Shown here: positions 1-7,462 of the stretch, in pieces
Numbering within the stretch: position 1 is the stretch's first letter
Layout of the letters: each line of letters begins with the position of its first letter
Assembly (NCBI GenBank): GCA_038239345.1
Contig: JBBSEX010000055.1
Location: 1 to 16,471, forward strand
DNA: 16,471 bases
Direction: 5' to 3'
From: JBBSEX01 sp038239345
GTDB lineage: Bacteria > Acidobacteriota > Terriglobia > Bryobacterales > Bryobacteraceae
Notes under the pieces: generated by a model
Database searches by the model: none
The model's input: only the letters and a program-made list of their open reading frames with translations
Told to the model about the DNA's origin: nothing
Program-made: the position numbers and the translations under genes

Positions 1-1713
1 GGCTTTTTTATTGATGACATGATCCAGAAAACCTGGGTCCTGATGCGTGAAACCGTTGTGATCCTGCTGCCACACGTGGGACGCCAGCAGATAGTTCAAT
101 GAGGCAATCTTGCGGCGCCAGGGCAGTTCCGAAGTAACCTTCAGCCACTTGGCGTGCTGACTGAACATCGAGTCGACGATACGAATGAAAGCCTCGTAAC
201 TGTTAAACAGGCCGTGACGTCCGGTCAGCAGATACCCTTCCAGCCAACCTTCGCATTGATGCTCGCTGAGCATGGAGTCCAGTACCCGCCCGGAAGGTTT
301 CAGGAATTCGTCATTCCTCGCTTCCCGCGCGTCCCACTGACGATTCGTCACTTCAAAGACGGCGCCGAGGAGATTCGACAGTGTCTCATCGGGGCCGAAG
401 ACGCGGAAATTATCACGGTTCAGATTGGCTACGTCACGCAGAAACTGTCCCAGCACCAGCGTGTCCTGAGCGGCCACGGCGCCGGGCGCAGGCACATTCA
501 CTGCATGGACCCGAAAGTCCGGCATACGTAGGTCGCGTAGCAGAATGCCTCCGTTCGCATGAGGATTCGCTCCCATCCGCCGGTCGCCCTTCGGGGCCAG
601 TTCGGCCAATTCCGGTATGAGCCGGCCGCTCTCATCAAATAGCTCTTCGGCTTTGTAGCTCTTCATCCAACTCTCGAGCAGCGCGACGTGATCGGGATGT
701 TCGGAATCGACGAGGATCGGCACCTGATGCGCGCGGAATGTGCCTTCGATTTGCAGCCCATCGACCACCTTCGGTCCAGTCCAGCCCTTGGGCGATCGGA
801 GCACAATCATTGGCCATCGCGGGCGGGTATTATCACCATGGCTCCGGGCATTCTGCTGAAAATGGCGGATGTTCTCAATGGCTGTTTCGAGCGTCGTGGC
901 CATCAGATGATGCATCTTATCGGGATCATCGCCTTCTACAAAATAAGGTGTCCAGCCGCAGCCGCGTAGAAATTGTTCCAGTTCCTCACGCTCGATGCGG
1001 GCCAGTACAGTCGGATTGCTGATCTTGTATCCGTTGAGGTGCAGGATGGGGAGCACGGCTCCGTCAGTTATGGGATTGAGTAGTTTGTTGGACTGCCAAG
1101 CCGTAGCGAGAGGTCCGGTCTCAGCCTCGCCGTCGCCGACGACGCACGCCACAATTAGGTCGGGATTGTCGAACGCCGCCCCAAAAGCATGGCTGAGCGA
1201 ATACCCAAGTTCTCCGCCCTCGTGAATAGAGCCTGGCGTTGTCGGCGCAACATGGCTGGAGATCCCTCCGGGGAATGAGAACTGTTTGAAAAGCTTCTTC
1301 AGTCCCGCTTCGTCCTGGGTCACATTCGGATAGATATCGGTCCAAGTCCCTTCCAGGTAGACGTTGCCGACAATCGCCGGACCACCATGCCCAGGTCCCG
1401 CCACGTAGAACATATCGAGGTCGTACTTCTTAATAACCCTGTTCAGATGAACGTAGATGAAGTTCTGTCCTGGCGTCGTGCCCCAATGCCCGACCACAAG
1501 CGGTTTCACATGGGATAGCTTCAGCGGCTCTTTCAGCAGCGGATTGTCGTACAGATAAATTTGGCCGACCGACAGATAATTTGCCGCCCGCCAGTAGGCG
1601 TTCATCTTTCCCAGTAACTCGGGTGTCAGCGAATGATCCTGTTCAGTCGTCGCGGCTCCGTTCCTGCTGTGCGGGGCTGCTTCTATTGGTAAGTCAAGGG
1701 TGGTTTCGATCAT
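1..1713 (-). CDS. xfp: Phosphoketolase (xylulose-5-P/fructose-6-P), 3' end cut by window edge
   Basis: Thiamine-diphosphate enzyme that splits xylulose-5-P (and often fructose-6-P) with phosphate to acetyl-phosphate and glyceraldehyde-3-P (or erythrose-4-P); cytosolic. The minus-strand frame is open for 571 codons from ATG 1713-1711 to base 1; family members are near 790 residues, so the C-terminal quarter lies outside. Visible family segments: GHWGTTPG at residues 75-82, AGPGHGGPA soon after, SIHEGGELGYSLSHA, and the ThDP-binding GDGEAETGP at 193-201 followed by LNGYKISNPT. The last readable residues (THQDPGFLDHVINKKA) also match the family. Start supported by GAAGG at 1727-1723, 9 nt upstream. 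Divergent from the HAD-aldolase operon; a 7-4-7 repeat promoter precedes it with a predicted leader of about 50 nt. Residue 207 after the ThDP segment is Gln where I remember other residues; I do not attach weight to this. Confidence 0.96.
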   Translation of the reverse strand, partial: MIETTLDLPIEAAPHSRNGAATTEQDHSLTPELLGKMNAYWRAANYLSVGQIYLYDNPLLKEPLKLSHVKPLVVGHWGTTPGQNFIYVHLNRVIKKYDLDMFYVAGPGHGGPAIVGNVYLEGTWTDIYPNVTQDEAGLKKLFKQFSFPGGISSHVAPTTPGSIHEGGELGYSLSHAFGAAFDNPDLIVACVVGDGEAETGPLATAWQSNKLLNPITDGAVLPILHLNGYKISNPTVLARIEREELEQFLRGCGWTPYFVEGDDPDKMHHLMATTLETAIENIRHFQQNARSHGDNTRPRWPMIVLRSPKGWTGPKVVDGLQIEGTFRAHQVPILVDSEHPDHVALLESWMKSYKAEELFDESGRLIPELAELAPKGDRRMGANPHANGGILLRDLRMPDFRVHAVNVPAPGAVAAQDTLVLGQFLRDVANLNRDNFRVFGPDETLSNLLGAVFEVTNRQWDAREARNDEFLKPSGRVLDSMLSEHQCEGWLEGYLLTGRHGLFNSYEAFIRIVDSMFSQHAKWLKVTSELPWRRKIASLNYLLASHVWQQDHNGFTHQDPGFLDHVINKKA

Positions 1714-1770
1714 TGTGGGTAGCCTTCGGCGCGCAATCGAGTCCACGCGTGACTCAATAACGCTGTTCCC

Positions 1771-1805
1771 AACGTAGCGGGAAAAAGGTCAAAAGGACGT
1801 CAAAA
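1771..1805 (-). promoter_or_regulatory. Putative activator box and promoter of phosphoketolase (7-4-7 direct repeat)
   Basis: On the minus strand TTTTGAC lies at 1805-1799 and again at 1794-1788, separated by GTCC, an 11-bp period. One base and exactly 10 bp further is TACGTT (1776-1771), a -10-like hexamer. A consensus sigma-70 arrangement is absent: 17 bp after the second TTGACC the sequence is GGAACA. The same 35-bp layout occurs at four other promoters in the window. Inferred: site for an OmpR/PhoB-type activator. Confidence 0.7.
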
Positions 1806-1834
1806 GGTATCGACGGGCGGACCGACGCCGGCAC

Positions 1835-1869
1835 TATTGACATCTTCTTGACGTTTCGGGGGACACAAT
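1835..1869 (+). promoter_or_regulatory. Putative activator box and promoter of the HAD-aldolase operon
   Basis: Plus strand TATTGAC (1835-1841), spacer ATCT, TCTTGAC (1846-1852), then one base, 10 bp and CACAAT (1864-1869) as -10. Each half-site differs from TTTTGAC at one position, so this is the weakest of the five boxes. It sits back to back with the phosphoketolase box, their outer half-sites about 30 bp apart. The predicted start of transcription, near 1876, is only about 5 nt before the ATG at 1881. Confidence 0.6.
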
Positions 1870-1880
1870 TGGATTTGCAG

Positions 1881-2534
1881 ATGATCGAGAACGGTTCTGG
1901 GATCACGTGCGTGTTCGTAGATATCGGCGGCGTGCTTCTCACGAACGGGTGGGATCATCTCGCCAGAAGACGGGCGGTGGAGCGCTTCGATCTGAACTGG
2001 GAGGAAATGGAAGAGCGGCATCGTTTGACGTTCGAAATTCATGAGGAGGGAAAACTCTCTTTCGAGGAATACCTGAACCTCGTCGTTTTTTACGAGAAAC
2101 GGCCGTTTACTCCGGTGCAGTTTCGGCAGTTCATGTGCGAGCAGTCGACGCCTTATCCGGAAATGATCGCGATGATCACTCAGCTCAAGGCGCGGTATGC
2201 GCTGAGGATCGCCGTAGTCAGCAATGAATCGTTCGAACTGAATGCCTATCGGATTCGCACGTTCAGACTGGATGCATTCGTGGAATGCTTTGTCTCCTCT
2301 TGTTTCGTCCATCTCCGCAAGCCCGACGCGAACATCTTCCGGCTGGCGCTTAACCTTACTCAGACCGAGCCGCAACAGGTCCTCTATATCGAAAACACGC
2401 CGATGTTCGTTCAAATCGCCGAGGGTCTGGGGATTCGCAGTATTCTTCACACGGACTACCAATCCACTTGCGCGAAGCTGACCTCGCTTGGATTCCCGAG
2501 CGGCCGGGAAGCAGCCGTGCCCACAACCGCGTAA
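1881..2534 (+). CDS. HAD-superfamily hydrolase, YihX-like; candidate sugar-phosphate phosphatase
   Basis: A 217-residue haloacid-dehalogenase-fold protein, probably a cytosolic phosphatase. Motif I is FVDIGGVLL with the nucleophile Asp14; the second Asp of the usual DxD is Gly, as in the YihX/epoxide-hydrolase-like subgroup. Motif II is VVSNES (Ser114), motif III is RKPDANIF (Lys147). Motif IV reads YIENT (169-173) where most members have two acidic residues (often DD), so metal binding may be altered. I chose ATG 1881; the frame is open further up to TTG 1848, but that falls inside the promoter box. It is followed after 15 bp by class I aldolase, so the two are probably co-transcribed. E. 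coli YihX dephosphorylates alpha-glucose-1-P; with glycogen phosphorylase nearby, that substrate is an attractive but unproven guess. Confidence 0.85.
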   Translation: MIENGSGITCVFVDIGGVLLTNGWDHLARRRAVERFDLNWEEMEERHRLTFEIHEEGKLSFEEYLNLVVFYEKRPFTPVQFRQFMCEQSTPYPEMIAMITQLKARYALRIAVVSNESFELNAYRIRTFRLDAFVECFVSSCFVHLRKPDANIFRLALNLTQTEPQQVLYIENTPMFVQIAEGLGIRSILHTDYQSTCAKLTSLGFPSGREAAVPTTA

Positions 2535-2549
2535 AGGACAAAAACCCTC

Positions 2550-3599
2550 ATGAATATTCAAGACCTGACAGAAACGGCCCGCTTGCTGGTCGCTCACGAT
2601 AAAGGCCTTCTTGCTATGGATGAAAGCAACCCCACTTGCAACAAGCGATTCGCAAAACAGGGAATCCCCCAAACCGAGGAAGCCCGGCGCGCGTATCGGG
2701 AGTTGATCATAACCACGCCCGGTCTCAGTGAGTGCATCAGTGGCGCGATCCTTTACGACGAGACGATACGCCAGAGCAAAAACGATGGCACACCTTTTGT
2801 CCGAGCCATCGCCGATACGGGAATTATCCCGGGCATCAAGGTCGACACCGGCGCGAAACAAATGGCGGGTTTTCCCGACGAGAAAATCACCGAGGGCCTG
2901 GACGCCTTGCGCGACCGTCTCAAGGAGTACTTTCAGATGGGCGCCCGCTTTGCAAAATGGCGCGCGGTAATTACCATCGGCGTCGGCATTCCAAGTCGCG
3001 GTTGCATGGAAGCGAATGCGCAGGCACTCGCTCGCTATGCCGCATTGTGCCAGGAAGCGGGACTCGTGCCCGTCGTCGAGCCCGAAGTGCTGATGGAGGG
3101 ATCTCATACCTTAGACCGTTGCAGTGAGCTGACGGAAGAAGTCTTGCGCACGGTGTTCGGTCATCTCTACCTGCAGAGGGTAATGCTGGAGGGGATGATT
3201 CTCAAGCCCAATATGGTGCTTCCAGGACTGGCGTGCCCGACCCAGGAAGGCGTGGACGAAGTAGCCGATGCCACGGTGAAGTGTCTGTCGCGGTCGGTCC
3301 CTGCGGCCGTTCCGGGCGTTGCCTTCCTGTCGGGCGGTCAATCGGGTGAATTGGCTTCAGCGCGATTAAATGCTATGAACGCCCGATTCAAAGGGTCTCT
3401 TCCCTGGGCGGTGGCGTTTTCGTTTGCCCGCGCCATTCAGCAACCGGCTCTGGAGATCTGGAAAGGGCAGGAGGAGAACGTGGTGGAGGCACAACAAGCC
3501 CTCTATCATCGCGCCAGGTGTAACAGGGCCGCACGCCGGGGCGAATACGAAGCCGGCATGGAAACGTCCTGGAAGTGGACTGCGGTCAAAGCGGCCTGA
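2550..3599 (+). CDS. Fructose-bisphosphate aldolase, class I
   Basis: Schiff-base aldolase converting fructose-1,6-bisphosphate to dihydroxyacetone-P and glyceraldehyde-3-P; cytosolic. At 349 residues it has the usual length of the animal/plant-like class I family, which is less common in bacteria than class II. Catalytic Lys219 lies in EGMILKPNMV; Lys136 (FAKWRAV), Lys97 (GIKVDTG) and Glu177/Glu179 (VVEPEV) are in place, and LSGGQSGELA forms the phosphate-binding segment. The C-terminus (EYEAGMETSW) ends near the family's usual point, without the terminal Tyr of the muscle enzyme. Start ATG 2550 follows AAAGGA at 2535-2540 and lies 15 bp after the HAD stop. It converges with the copper ATPase gene, leaving only 32 bp with no obvious terminator. 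Confidence 0.96.
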   Translation: MNIQDLTETARLLVAHDKGLLAMDESNPTCNKRFAKQGIPQTEEARRAYRELIITTPGLSECISGAILYDETIRQSKNDGTPFVRAIADTGIIPGIKVDTGAKQMAGFPDEKITEGLDALRDRLKEYFQMGARFAKWRAVITIGVGIPSRGCMEANAQALARYAALCQEAGLVPVVEPEVLMEGSHTLDRCSELTEEVLRTVFGHLYLQRVMLEGMILKPNMVLPGLACPTQEGVDEVADATVKCLSRSVPAAVPGVAFLSGGQSGELASARLNAMNARFKGSLPWAVAFSFARAIQQPALEIWKGQEENVVEAQQALYHRARCNRAARRGEYEAGMETSWKWTAVKAA

Positions 3600-3631
3600 C
3601 AGGCTACTGCTTCGGCGAACTCCCAACCCGT

Positions 3632-5965
3632 TCAGAGCCGCAACCGCCGCAGGCGTAAGGCATTCAAGATGACAGAAACCGAACTCATGCTCATGGCAGC
3701 GGCGGCGATCATGGGGCTCAGGAGTAACCCGGTGAATGGGTAGAGAACCCCCGCCGCGACCGGCACGCCCAGGGCATTGTAGAAGAACGCAAAAAACAGG
3801 TTCTCCTGGATGTTCTTCATCGTCGCCTGGCTCAACTGGCGCGCACGGAGTATTCCGCGCAGATCGCCTTTAACCAGCGTTACGCCCGCGCTCTGCATGG
3901 CGACATCGGTACCTGTGCCCATTGCGATCCCGACCTGAGCCTGGGCCAGCGCCGGCGCATCGTTGACTCCATCGCCGGCCATTGCCACAAATTTTCCCTT
4001 CTCTTGAAGAAGCTTGATCTGCTTGCTCTTGTCCTGCGGAAGGACTTCCGCGATCACTTCGTCGATACCCAGCTTGTGCGCCACCGCCTCCGCCGTTGTC
4101 CTGCTGTCGCCCGTCAGCATCACCACGCGAATCTTGAGCTCGTGCAACTGCCGGATCGCCTCCTGCGAAGTCTCTTTGATGGGGTCGGCCACACCCAGTA
4201 ATCCTGCGGCGTGGCCGTCCACTGCCACAAACATCACGGTCTGGCCGTCGGTGCGCAAGGCTTCCGCGGAATCAGACAGTGAGCCGACGTCGACGCCGCA
4301 GGTTTCCATGAACTTCAGGTTGCCTAAAGTCACGAGCTTGCCTTCGATGCGCGCCTTGACGCCTTGTCCCGTCACCGATTCAAACGCTTCCGCCGAAGAG
4401 AGCTGGATCTTGCGCTCTTCGGCCCCGGCGATAATCGCACCAGCCAACGGATGCTCGCTCCCGCGTTCCAGGCTGGCAGCGAGATGCAGCAACTGCGCTT
4501 CATCGAGCCCCGAGGCTGGCTGTACAGTCATCAGCTTCGGCTTGCCCTGAGTCAGCGTCCCGGTCTTATCGACAACCAGCACGTCAACCTTTCGCATGAA
4601 TTCGATGGCTTCGGCATTTTTGAACAGGACTCCGCTGGTGGCACCCTTTCCCATCGCCACCATGATCGACATGGGCGTTGCCAACCCGAGGGCACAGGGA
4701 CACGCGACAATGAGCACCGCCACCGCGTTGATCAGCGCATGCGCCATTCGGGGCGAAGGGCCAACACTCGCCCACACGGCAAATGTGACCACTGCGCAGC
4801 CAAGCACCACCGGAACAAAGTAGCGGGCAACCTGGTCGGCGAGCTTCTGGATGGGAGCGCGGGTGCGCTGCGCGTCCGCGACCATCCGTACGATCTGGGA
4901 CAGCGTGGAGTCGGCTCCCACGCGCTCCGCACGCATGACAATGGAGCCGGTTCCGTTTACCGTGGCGCCCGTCACACGGTCGCCAGCCTTCTTCTCGACC
5001 GGAATAGATTCGCCTGAGACCATCGACTCGTCCACACTGGTTCCGCCTTCGAGGACCGCTCCGTCTACGGGAATTTTCTCGCCCGGCCGAACCCGCAACC
5101 TGTCACCTGTTTTCACCTGATCGAGTGGTACGTCGGCCTCGGATCCGTCATCACGCAGCATACGGGCCGTCTTCGGCGCCAGTCCCAGCAATGCCTTGAT
5201 TGCGGCGCCCGTCTGGCTGCGAGCCTTCAACTCGAGTACTTGCCCAAGCAGAACCAGTGTCACAATTACAGCGCCCGCTTCAAAATAGACTGCTACGCCG
5301 CCGGCTTGGTCGCGAAAGGCGGCAGGGAATATGCCGGGAAACAGGGCTGCAATGAGACTGTACACATAAGACACGCCCACTCCGAGCCCGATCAGCGTGA
5401 ACATGTTGGGACTGCGATGCACAATGGACTGCCAGCCGCGCACAAAGAACGGCCATCCGCCCCAGAGGATCACTGGCGTCGACAAGATGAGTTCAAACCA
5501 TGTCCATGTCCTCGGTGAGGCCAGACGCTCAAGGGGATGCCCCGGAATATCCGCACCCATGGCCGCGATCAGCACGGGAACCGTCAGGACGACCGCTGTC
5601 CAGAATCGCCGCTGCATGTCCTTGAGTTCGGGATTCTCTTCCGTGCTCGCCGTGCTGACAAGGGGTTCGAGCGCCATCCCGCAGATGGGACACGAGCCGG
5701 GTTCGCTGCGCACAATCTGTGGGTGCATCGGGCAGGTATATTCAGTCTTCGGAGATCCGGCCGCCGGAGGTGGAGATGGTGCTGGCGGCTTCGGTGAAAC
5801 ATATTGTTGGGGGGTTGCCTTAAATTTCTCAAGGCACTTGGCGCTACAAAAATAGTAGGCCTGACCTTCGTATTCCATCTCCCCCGATGCACTTGCAGGG
5901 TCAACGGTCATGCCGCAGACCGGGTCTTTGGTCTTCTGGAGAACTTCTGCCGCTTGTGAGCTCAT
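3632..5965 (-). CDS. copA: Copper-translocating P-type ATPase with N-terminal YHS and heavy-metal-binding domains
   Basis: Inner-membrane P1B-type ATPase exporting monovalent copper from the cytosol. Of 777 residues from ATG 5965: a YHS domain starts at about residue 14 (DPVCGM, then YYFCSAKCLEKF), followed by a Pro-rich linker and a heavy-metal-binding module YTCPMHP...GSCPICGM at 66-87. Membrane helices follow. SGES (317-320) is the actuator loop, CPC (422-424, in VACPCALGLATP) marks a Cu+ carrier, DKTGTLT (466-472) holds the phosphorylated Asp, and MLTGD and GDGVNDAPA complete the P domain. The frame is open for 63 codons upstream, but AAAGG at 5978-5974 and the start of family similarity favour 5965. 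There is no classical HMA (GMTCxxC) domain; the YHS plus HMBD pair replaces it. It is downstream of the cysteine-rich CBS gene on the same strand. Confidence 0.95.
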   Translation of the reverse strand: MSSQAAEVLQKTKDPVCGMTVDPASASGEMEYEGQAYYFCSAKCLEKFKATPQQYVSPKPPAPSPPPAAGSPKTEYTCPMHPQIVRSEPGSCPICGMALEPLVSTASTEENPELKDMQRRFWTAVVLTVPVLIAAMGADIPGHPLERLASPRTWTWFELILSTPVILWGGWPFFVRGWQSIVHRSPNMFTLIGLGVGVSYVYSLIAALFPGIFPAAFRDQAGGVAVYFEAGAVIVTLVLLGQVLELKARSQTGAAIKALLGLAPKTARMLRDDGSEADVPLDQVKTGDRLRVRPGEKIPVDGAVLEGGTSVDESMVSGESIPVEKKAGDRVTGATVNGTGSIVMRAERVGADSTLSQIVRMVADAQRTRAPIQKLADQVARYFVPVVLGCAVVTFAVWASVGPSPRMAHALINAVAVLIVACPCALGLATPMSIMVAMGKGATSGVLFKNAEAIEFMRKVDVLVVDKTGTLTQGKPKLMTVQPASGLDEAQLLHLAASLERGSEHPLAGAIIAGAEERKIQLSSAEAFESVTGQGVKARIEGKLVTLGNLKFMETCGVDVGSLSDSAEALRTDGQTVMFVAVDGHAAGLLGVADPIKETSQEAIRQLHELKIRVVMLTGDSRTTAEAVAHKLGIDEVIAEVLPQDKSKQIKLLQEKGKFVAMAGDGVNDAPALAQAQVGIAMGTGTDVAMQSAGVTLVKGDLRGILRARQLSQATMKNIQENLFFAFFYNALGVPVAAGVLYPFTGLLLSPMIAAAAMSMSSVSVILNALRLRRLRL

Positions 5966-5979
5966 ATGGTTTACCTTTG

Positions 5980-6011
5980 GGAGGCGCACGTGTTTGCAGG
6001 CGCGCGCCTCC
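5980..6011 (-). repeat. Inverted repeat in the copA leader, next to its ribosome-binding site
   Basis: GGAGGCGC at plus 5980-5987 is perfectly complementary to GCGCCTCC at 6004-6011, giving an 8-bp GC-rich stem with a 16-nt loop. In the copA transcript the hairpin would end two bases before the AAAGG ribosome-binding site (5978-5974). No T-run follows, so it is not a typical terminator. A role in copA translation or mRNA stability is speculation; GC-rich DNA makes chance stems common. Confidence 0.35.
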
Positions 6012-6093
6012 TTCACCTGGGACTGATTCTCTAACTGACTCCGGTCCACCACTGCCGGAACGCGCCACTTGATCATGGCGACCTTTGTTGGGA

Positions 6094-6495
6094 TTATTTT
6101 GTCCGGTGCGCTACGGCCGCTTCCAAATGGTGGGCGCTGATTGTGCCGCAGCAACCGCCGTCCTTATCCACGACAGGTAAGCTCGTGGCGCGGTGCTCAT
6201 GGAGTTTGCGGTGTCCTTCTTCGACCGTCTCATGCGAACTACAGCAGGCGGAGGCAGGCCGCATGATCTCCTCGACGCGAACTTCCGAAGCAAGCCGGTT
6301 GTCAGCGCCCACGCTACAACATACGTCGCGCTCGGTAACGACACCCACCAGCTTGCGGGTTTTTGTATCCTCAACGACCGGCGCGCAACCGCATCCGGAA
6401 TCGCGCATTGCGAGCGCAGCTTTTGTCACTGTGTCTTTCGGCGTGCAGCACGAAGACGGCTCGATTGGTTTCATTACATCTTTGCAGCAACTCAT
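6094..6495 (-). CDS. Cysteine-rich CBS-pair protein
   Basis: A 133-residue stand-alone pair of CBS domains (Bateman module), a fold that usually binds adenosyl ligands or metals and acts as a sensor. Near-terminal DVMKP and the later EEIMRP mark the two CBS repeats; VGVVTERDV and LPVVDKDG are typical strand segments. Twelve cysteines occur in six close pairs: MSCC, SSCC, GCGC, DVCCS, SACCS and GGCCG. Start: ATG 6495 has GGAG at 6508-6505, 9 nt upstream; an earlier in-frame ATG at 6510 has no ribosome-binding site and contains that GGAG. It lies 128 bp upstream of the copper ATPase and 88 bp downstream of the SRPBCC gene on the same strand. The cysteine pairs and neighbour suggest copper or other thiophilic metal binding, or redox sensing; this is inference. 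Confidence 0.85.
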   Translation of the reverse strand: MSCCKDVMKPIEPSSCCTPKDTVTKAALAMRDSGCGCAPVVEDTKTRKLVGVVTERDVCCSVGADNRLASEVRVEEIMRPASACCSSHETVEEGHRKLHEHRATSLPVVDKDGGCCGTISAHHLEAAVAHRTK

Positions 6496-6583
6496 TTTCT
6501 TGTTCTCCATTTGTTTAGATTAAAAACTCGTGCACCCATTCATTTGAGGGCAACCTGCCTGAAGCATCCTACGGCCATTCCTC

Positions 6584-7153
6584 TTATTCGGGCGGCGATC
6601 GGCTCGCCGACCAAGCGCGTTGCGGCACCGGAACTTCAACTTCGTTCTCGCCCGACTCGCCTTCCAAGCGCGTTTTGAAATAGACGACTTCTCTATTTGC
6701 GTGCTCAAACACCGCTTTTTGTCCGTCAAACAAATGGACAAAGCCCCAGTACAATAACTTGCCGAACAAGGAGTCCGAGAAGTCCATAAAGACATCGTGG
6801 GCGAGCTCCCATCCATTCCCAGCCCTGGTGAGGGTCGCGGTTCCTCCTTCAGCTATCCGAATTCTCAAAAGGCTTCCAAGGAATTTGTATTTTGCAATTC
6901 CTGTCCACACACAAACCCTCGGGCTGTCTACGTAGAGAAAGTGCCCACTTAAATCAGCGAACACGCCAGCAACGTATTCCTGCTGGTGAAACATAACTCC
7001 CGTTTCGGGCAGTCCACTTTTGCTGAAGAGTTCTAGTCCTCTGTGTTCAACTGGATTTGACGCAGTCCAGTTTTTTGGATCAGAGGCAAAATCCCAGATA
7101 CGTTCGGGGGACGTGTCGTAGATGACTGCAGATACTCGTTGCCTTAGTAACAT
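6584..7153 (-). CDS. SRPBCC (START/Bet v1-fold) family protein
   Basis: A 189-residue protein resembling the polyketide cyclase/dehydrase-like SRPBCC fold, which binds hydrophobic ligands in a deep cavity; the specific role is unknown. Visible features: an N-terminal strand (VSAVIYDTSPERIWDFASDP) typical of the fold's first strand and helix, a central segment with alternating hydrophobics, and a C-terminal helix rich in aromatics (LFGKLLYWGFVHLFDGQKAVFEH) as expected for the long closing helix. No signal peptide. The frame extends to TTG 7168, but ATG 7153 has AAGGA at 7165-7161, 7 nt upstream, and is preferred. It follows the ABC remnant by 18 bp and is co-directional with the CBS and copper ATPase genes. 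Family assignment rests on pattern alone. Confidence 0.7.
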   Translation of the reverse strand: MLLRQRVSAVIYDTSPERIWDFASDPKNWTASNPVEHRGLELFSKSGLPETGVMFHQQEYVAGVFADLSGHFLYVDSPRVCVWTGIAKYKFLGSLLRIRIAEGGTATLTRAGNGWELAHDVFMDFSDSLFGKLLYWGFVHLFDGQKAVFEHANREVVYFKTRLEGESGENEVEVPVPQRAWSASRSPPE

Positions 7154-7171
7154 ATGTTTGTCCTTCAAGAA

Positions 7172-7462
7172 TTAGTGGAAGGTCTCCACCCGCGCTGGGT
7201 GTTCAGCGGGTTTCTGGTCTTCTCTTGCGGCTGCGCTCCTGGCCTTTGACTGGCTTTCATCGCTGGTGACCAGCCCGTCCACCAATTGAAGAACCCGGTC
7301 AACCTCACCGATCATGCGCTCGTCATGAGTCACGACCGATATTGCTGTACCGTGATCCGTGCTCACCTTGCGCAACATCCGCATCACGCTGAGACCTCGA
7401 TCCGTATCCAGAGAGGCCGTAAGTTCGTCAGCGAGAATCATCGCCAGACCTTTATCAGAGAC
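7172..7462 (-). pseudogene. C-terminal remnant of an ABC transporter ATPase (MacB/LolD-like)
   Basis: About 96 codons ending at TAA 7174-7172 match only the second half of an ABC ATPase: Walker B as MILADELTASLD (the usual ADEPT has become ADELT), then the H-loop VVTHDERM and the closing VLQLVDGLV. The Walker A, Q-loop and signature LSGGQ regions are missing. Upstream, the open frame runs to 7567 but there it is antiparallel-free noise overlapping the nucleotidyltransferase remnant in another frame. The junction lies near 7455-7462, at that gene's stop codon. No partner permease or periplasmic gene is present. I interpret it as the leftover of a deletion that removed the front half of the gene; a translated fragment could not bind or hydrolyse ATP alone. 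Confidence 0.7.

Noticed and set aside
154..1345. Several short open frames on both strands within the first 1.3 kb
   Set aside because: All overlap the continuous phosphoketolase frame, whose translation matches the family throughout.
1788..1794. TTGACC and similar TTGACG copies taken as ordinary sigma-70 -35 elements
   Set aside because: At 17 bp downstream none of the five has a -10-like hexamer; all five have one at 10 bp instead.
1800..3107. A 435-codon open frame on the minus strand
   Set aside because: It lies antisense to the HAD and aldolase genes, both with clear catalytic motifs, has no recognisable domain, and ends inside the promoter region.
3600..3631. Bidirectional terminator between the convergent aldolase and copper ATPase genes
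   Set aside because: No stem followed by a T-run is visible in the 32-bp gap.
5966..6154. Extended N-terminus of the copper ATPase (63 extra residues)
   Set aside because: No similarity or ribosome-binding site for the upstream start, overlap with the CBS gene, and a well-placed AAAGG before ATG 5965.
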